The notes beneath the pieces are model-generated. The model saw only the letters and a list, made by a program, of their open reading frames with translations, ran no database searches and had not been told where the DNA came from. A stretch of 64,000 nt of DNA from Vicinamibacterales bacterium (GTDB lineage Bacteria > Acidobacteriota > Vicinamibacteria > Vicinamibacterales > 2-12-FULL-66-21). Below, in pieces: positions 63,838 through 64,000 of the stretch. Numbering within the stretch: position 1 is the stretch's first letter; each line of letters starts with the position of its first letter. The translations under genes and the position numbers were made by a program. The stretch covers positions 97,033-161,032 of the forward strand of contig DASSPH010000072.1 in NCBI GenBank assembly GCA_035699745.1, given 5' to 3'.

Positions 63838-64000
63838 TCAGTCTCGCGCTCGGGCCCGTCCACGGCCACACGCTGATGCTGCCTGCCGGAGCGGGTCCCG
63901 CAACCGATCGTCGAGCACCTCCTGCTCGCCTTTGCGGTCCTCGCGGGGATCGGCGTCGAGCACGACCTCGGGCATCCGCAGCGTCTCGATGTTGCCGCGT
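63838..64000 (-). CDS. 3' end of an unidentified gene, cut by the window edge
   Basis: The minus strand is open from base 64000 to TGA at 63838-63840, 54 codons, with a strongly charged sequence (IETLRMPEVVLDADP, then an EDRKGEQEVLDDRL stretch). It may be the end of a gene, but the plus strand of the same bases carries a TauE/SafE remnant, so the open frame could be only its antisense. No family recognised. Confidence 0.25.
   Translation of the reverse strand, partial: RGNIETLRMPEVVLDADPREDRKGEQEVLDDRLRDPLRQAASACGRGRARARD
63883..63951 (+). pseudogene. Fragment of a TauE/SafE permease 3' end
   Basis: Translated on the plus strand it reads LPERVPQPIVEHLLLAFAVLAG, matching the C-terminus of the intact permease at 53406-54143 (LLERIPQRVFEHLLLAFAVLS). 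The nucleotide match is roughly 80 percent over about 62 bases by eye. No other permease sequence precedes it, so it is a remnant cut off by rearrangement; it may extend past the window. Confidence 0.65.

Overview
The window is about 64 kb of high-GC DNA with strongly G/C-ending codons. It most resembles an Acidobacteriota chromosome, probably Vicinamibacteria/subdivision 6. This is inferred from gene content: six very large membrane Ser/Thr kinases fused to TolB/WD40-like, TPR or other sensor domains; two ECF sigma factors of the acidobacterial/planctomycete type sitting next to kinases; an Oar-like TonB receptor; a PSD1 (DUF1549/DUF1553)-DUF1501 pair; many twin-arginine secreted oxidoreductases; and a decayed ADOP-type permease end. 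I saw no rRNA, tRNA, CRISPR array, transposase or phage gene. No gene-free stretch exceeds about 230 bp.

Layout. 1-5.4 kb: the 3' end of a regulator, then (minus) a very long pyruvate:ferredoxin oxidoreductase behind a small Cys-rich protein. 5.5-13.6 kb: an ECF sigma factor converging on a kinase, a netrin/TIMP-like secreted protein, and a kinase fused to a sulfatase-modifying-factor domain and an alpha/beta hydrolase. 13.6-17.6 kb: a minus-strand operon DinB-like, GMC oxidoreductase, gluconate dehydrogenase subunit 3, serine hydrolase. 17.6-25.7 kb: truncated hemoglobin, SMP-30 lactonase, PhoX-type protein, lipoprotein, hybrid histidine kinase, outer-membrane proteins. 25.8-33.4 kb: two kinases and a secreted subtilisin. 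33.4-46.4 kb: a long minus-strand catabolic-looking operon led by a TonB receptor (epimerase, DHDPS-like aldolase, two-step ATGA-coupled amidohydrolase and Gfo/Idh, PQQ dehydrogenase, serine hydrolase), followed by an MBL hydrolase. 46.4-54.1 kb: amidohydrolase, GNAT, PSD1, DUF1501, TauE/SafE. 54.2-64 kb: a tandem-repeat (BTRD1-like) secreted protein divergent from an M35-like protease, an ECF sigma-kinase pair, a FISUMP-domain protein and a last kinase.

The most unusual points are: gene debris (a cytochrome-domain fragment of PSD1 lying antisense to the 5' end of a serine hydrolase, an ADOP permease end, and a second TauE/SafE 3' end at the window edge); an epimerase that appears to start at CTG; the kinase-FGE-hydrolase fusion; and the TonB-led operon, whose substrate I cannot name. 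All domain calls are from reading motifs by eye; no database search was possible.
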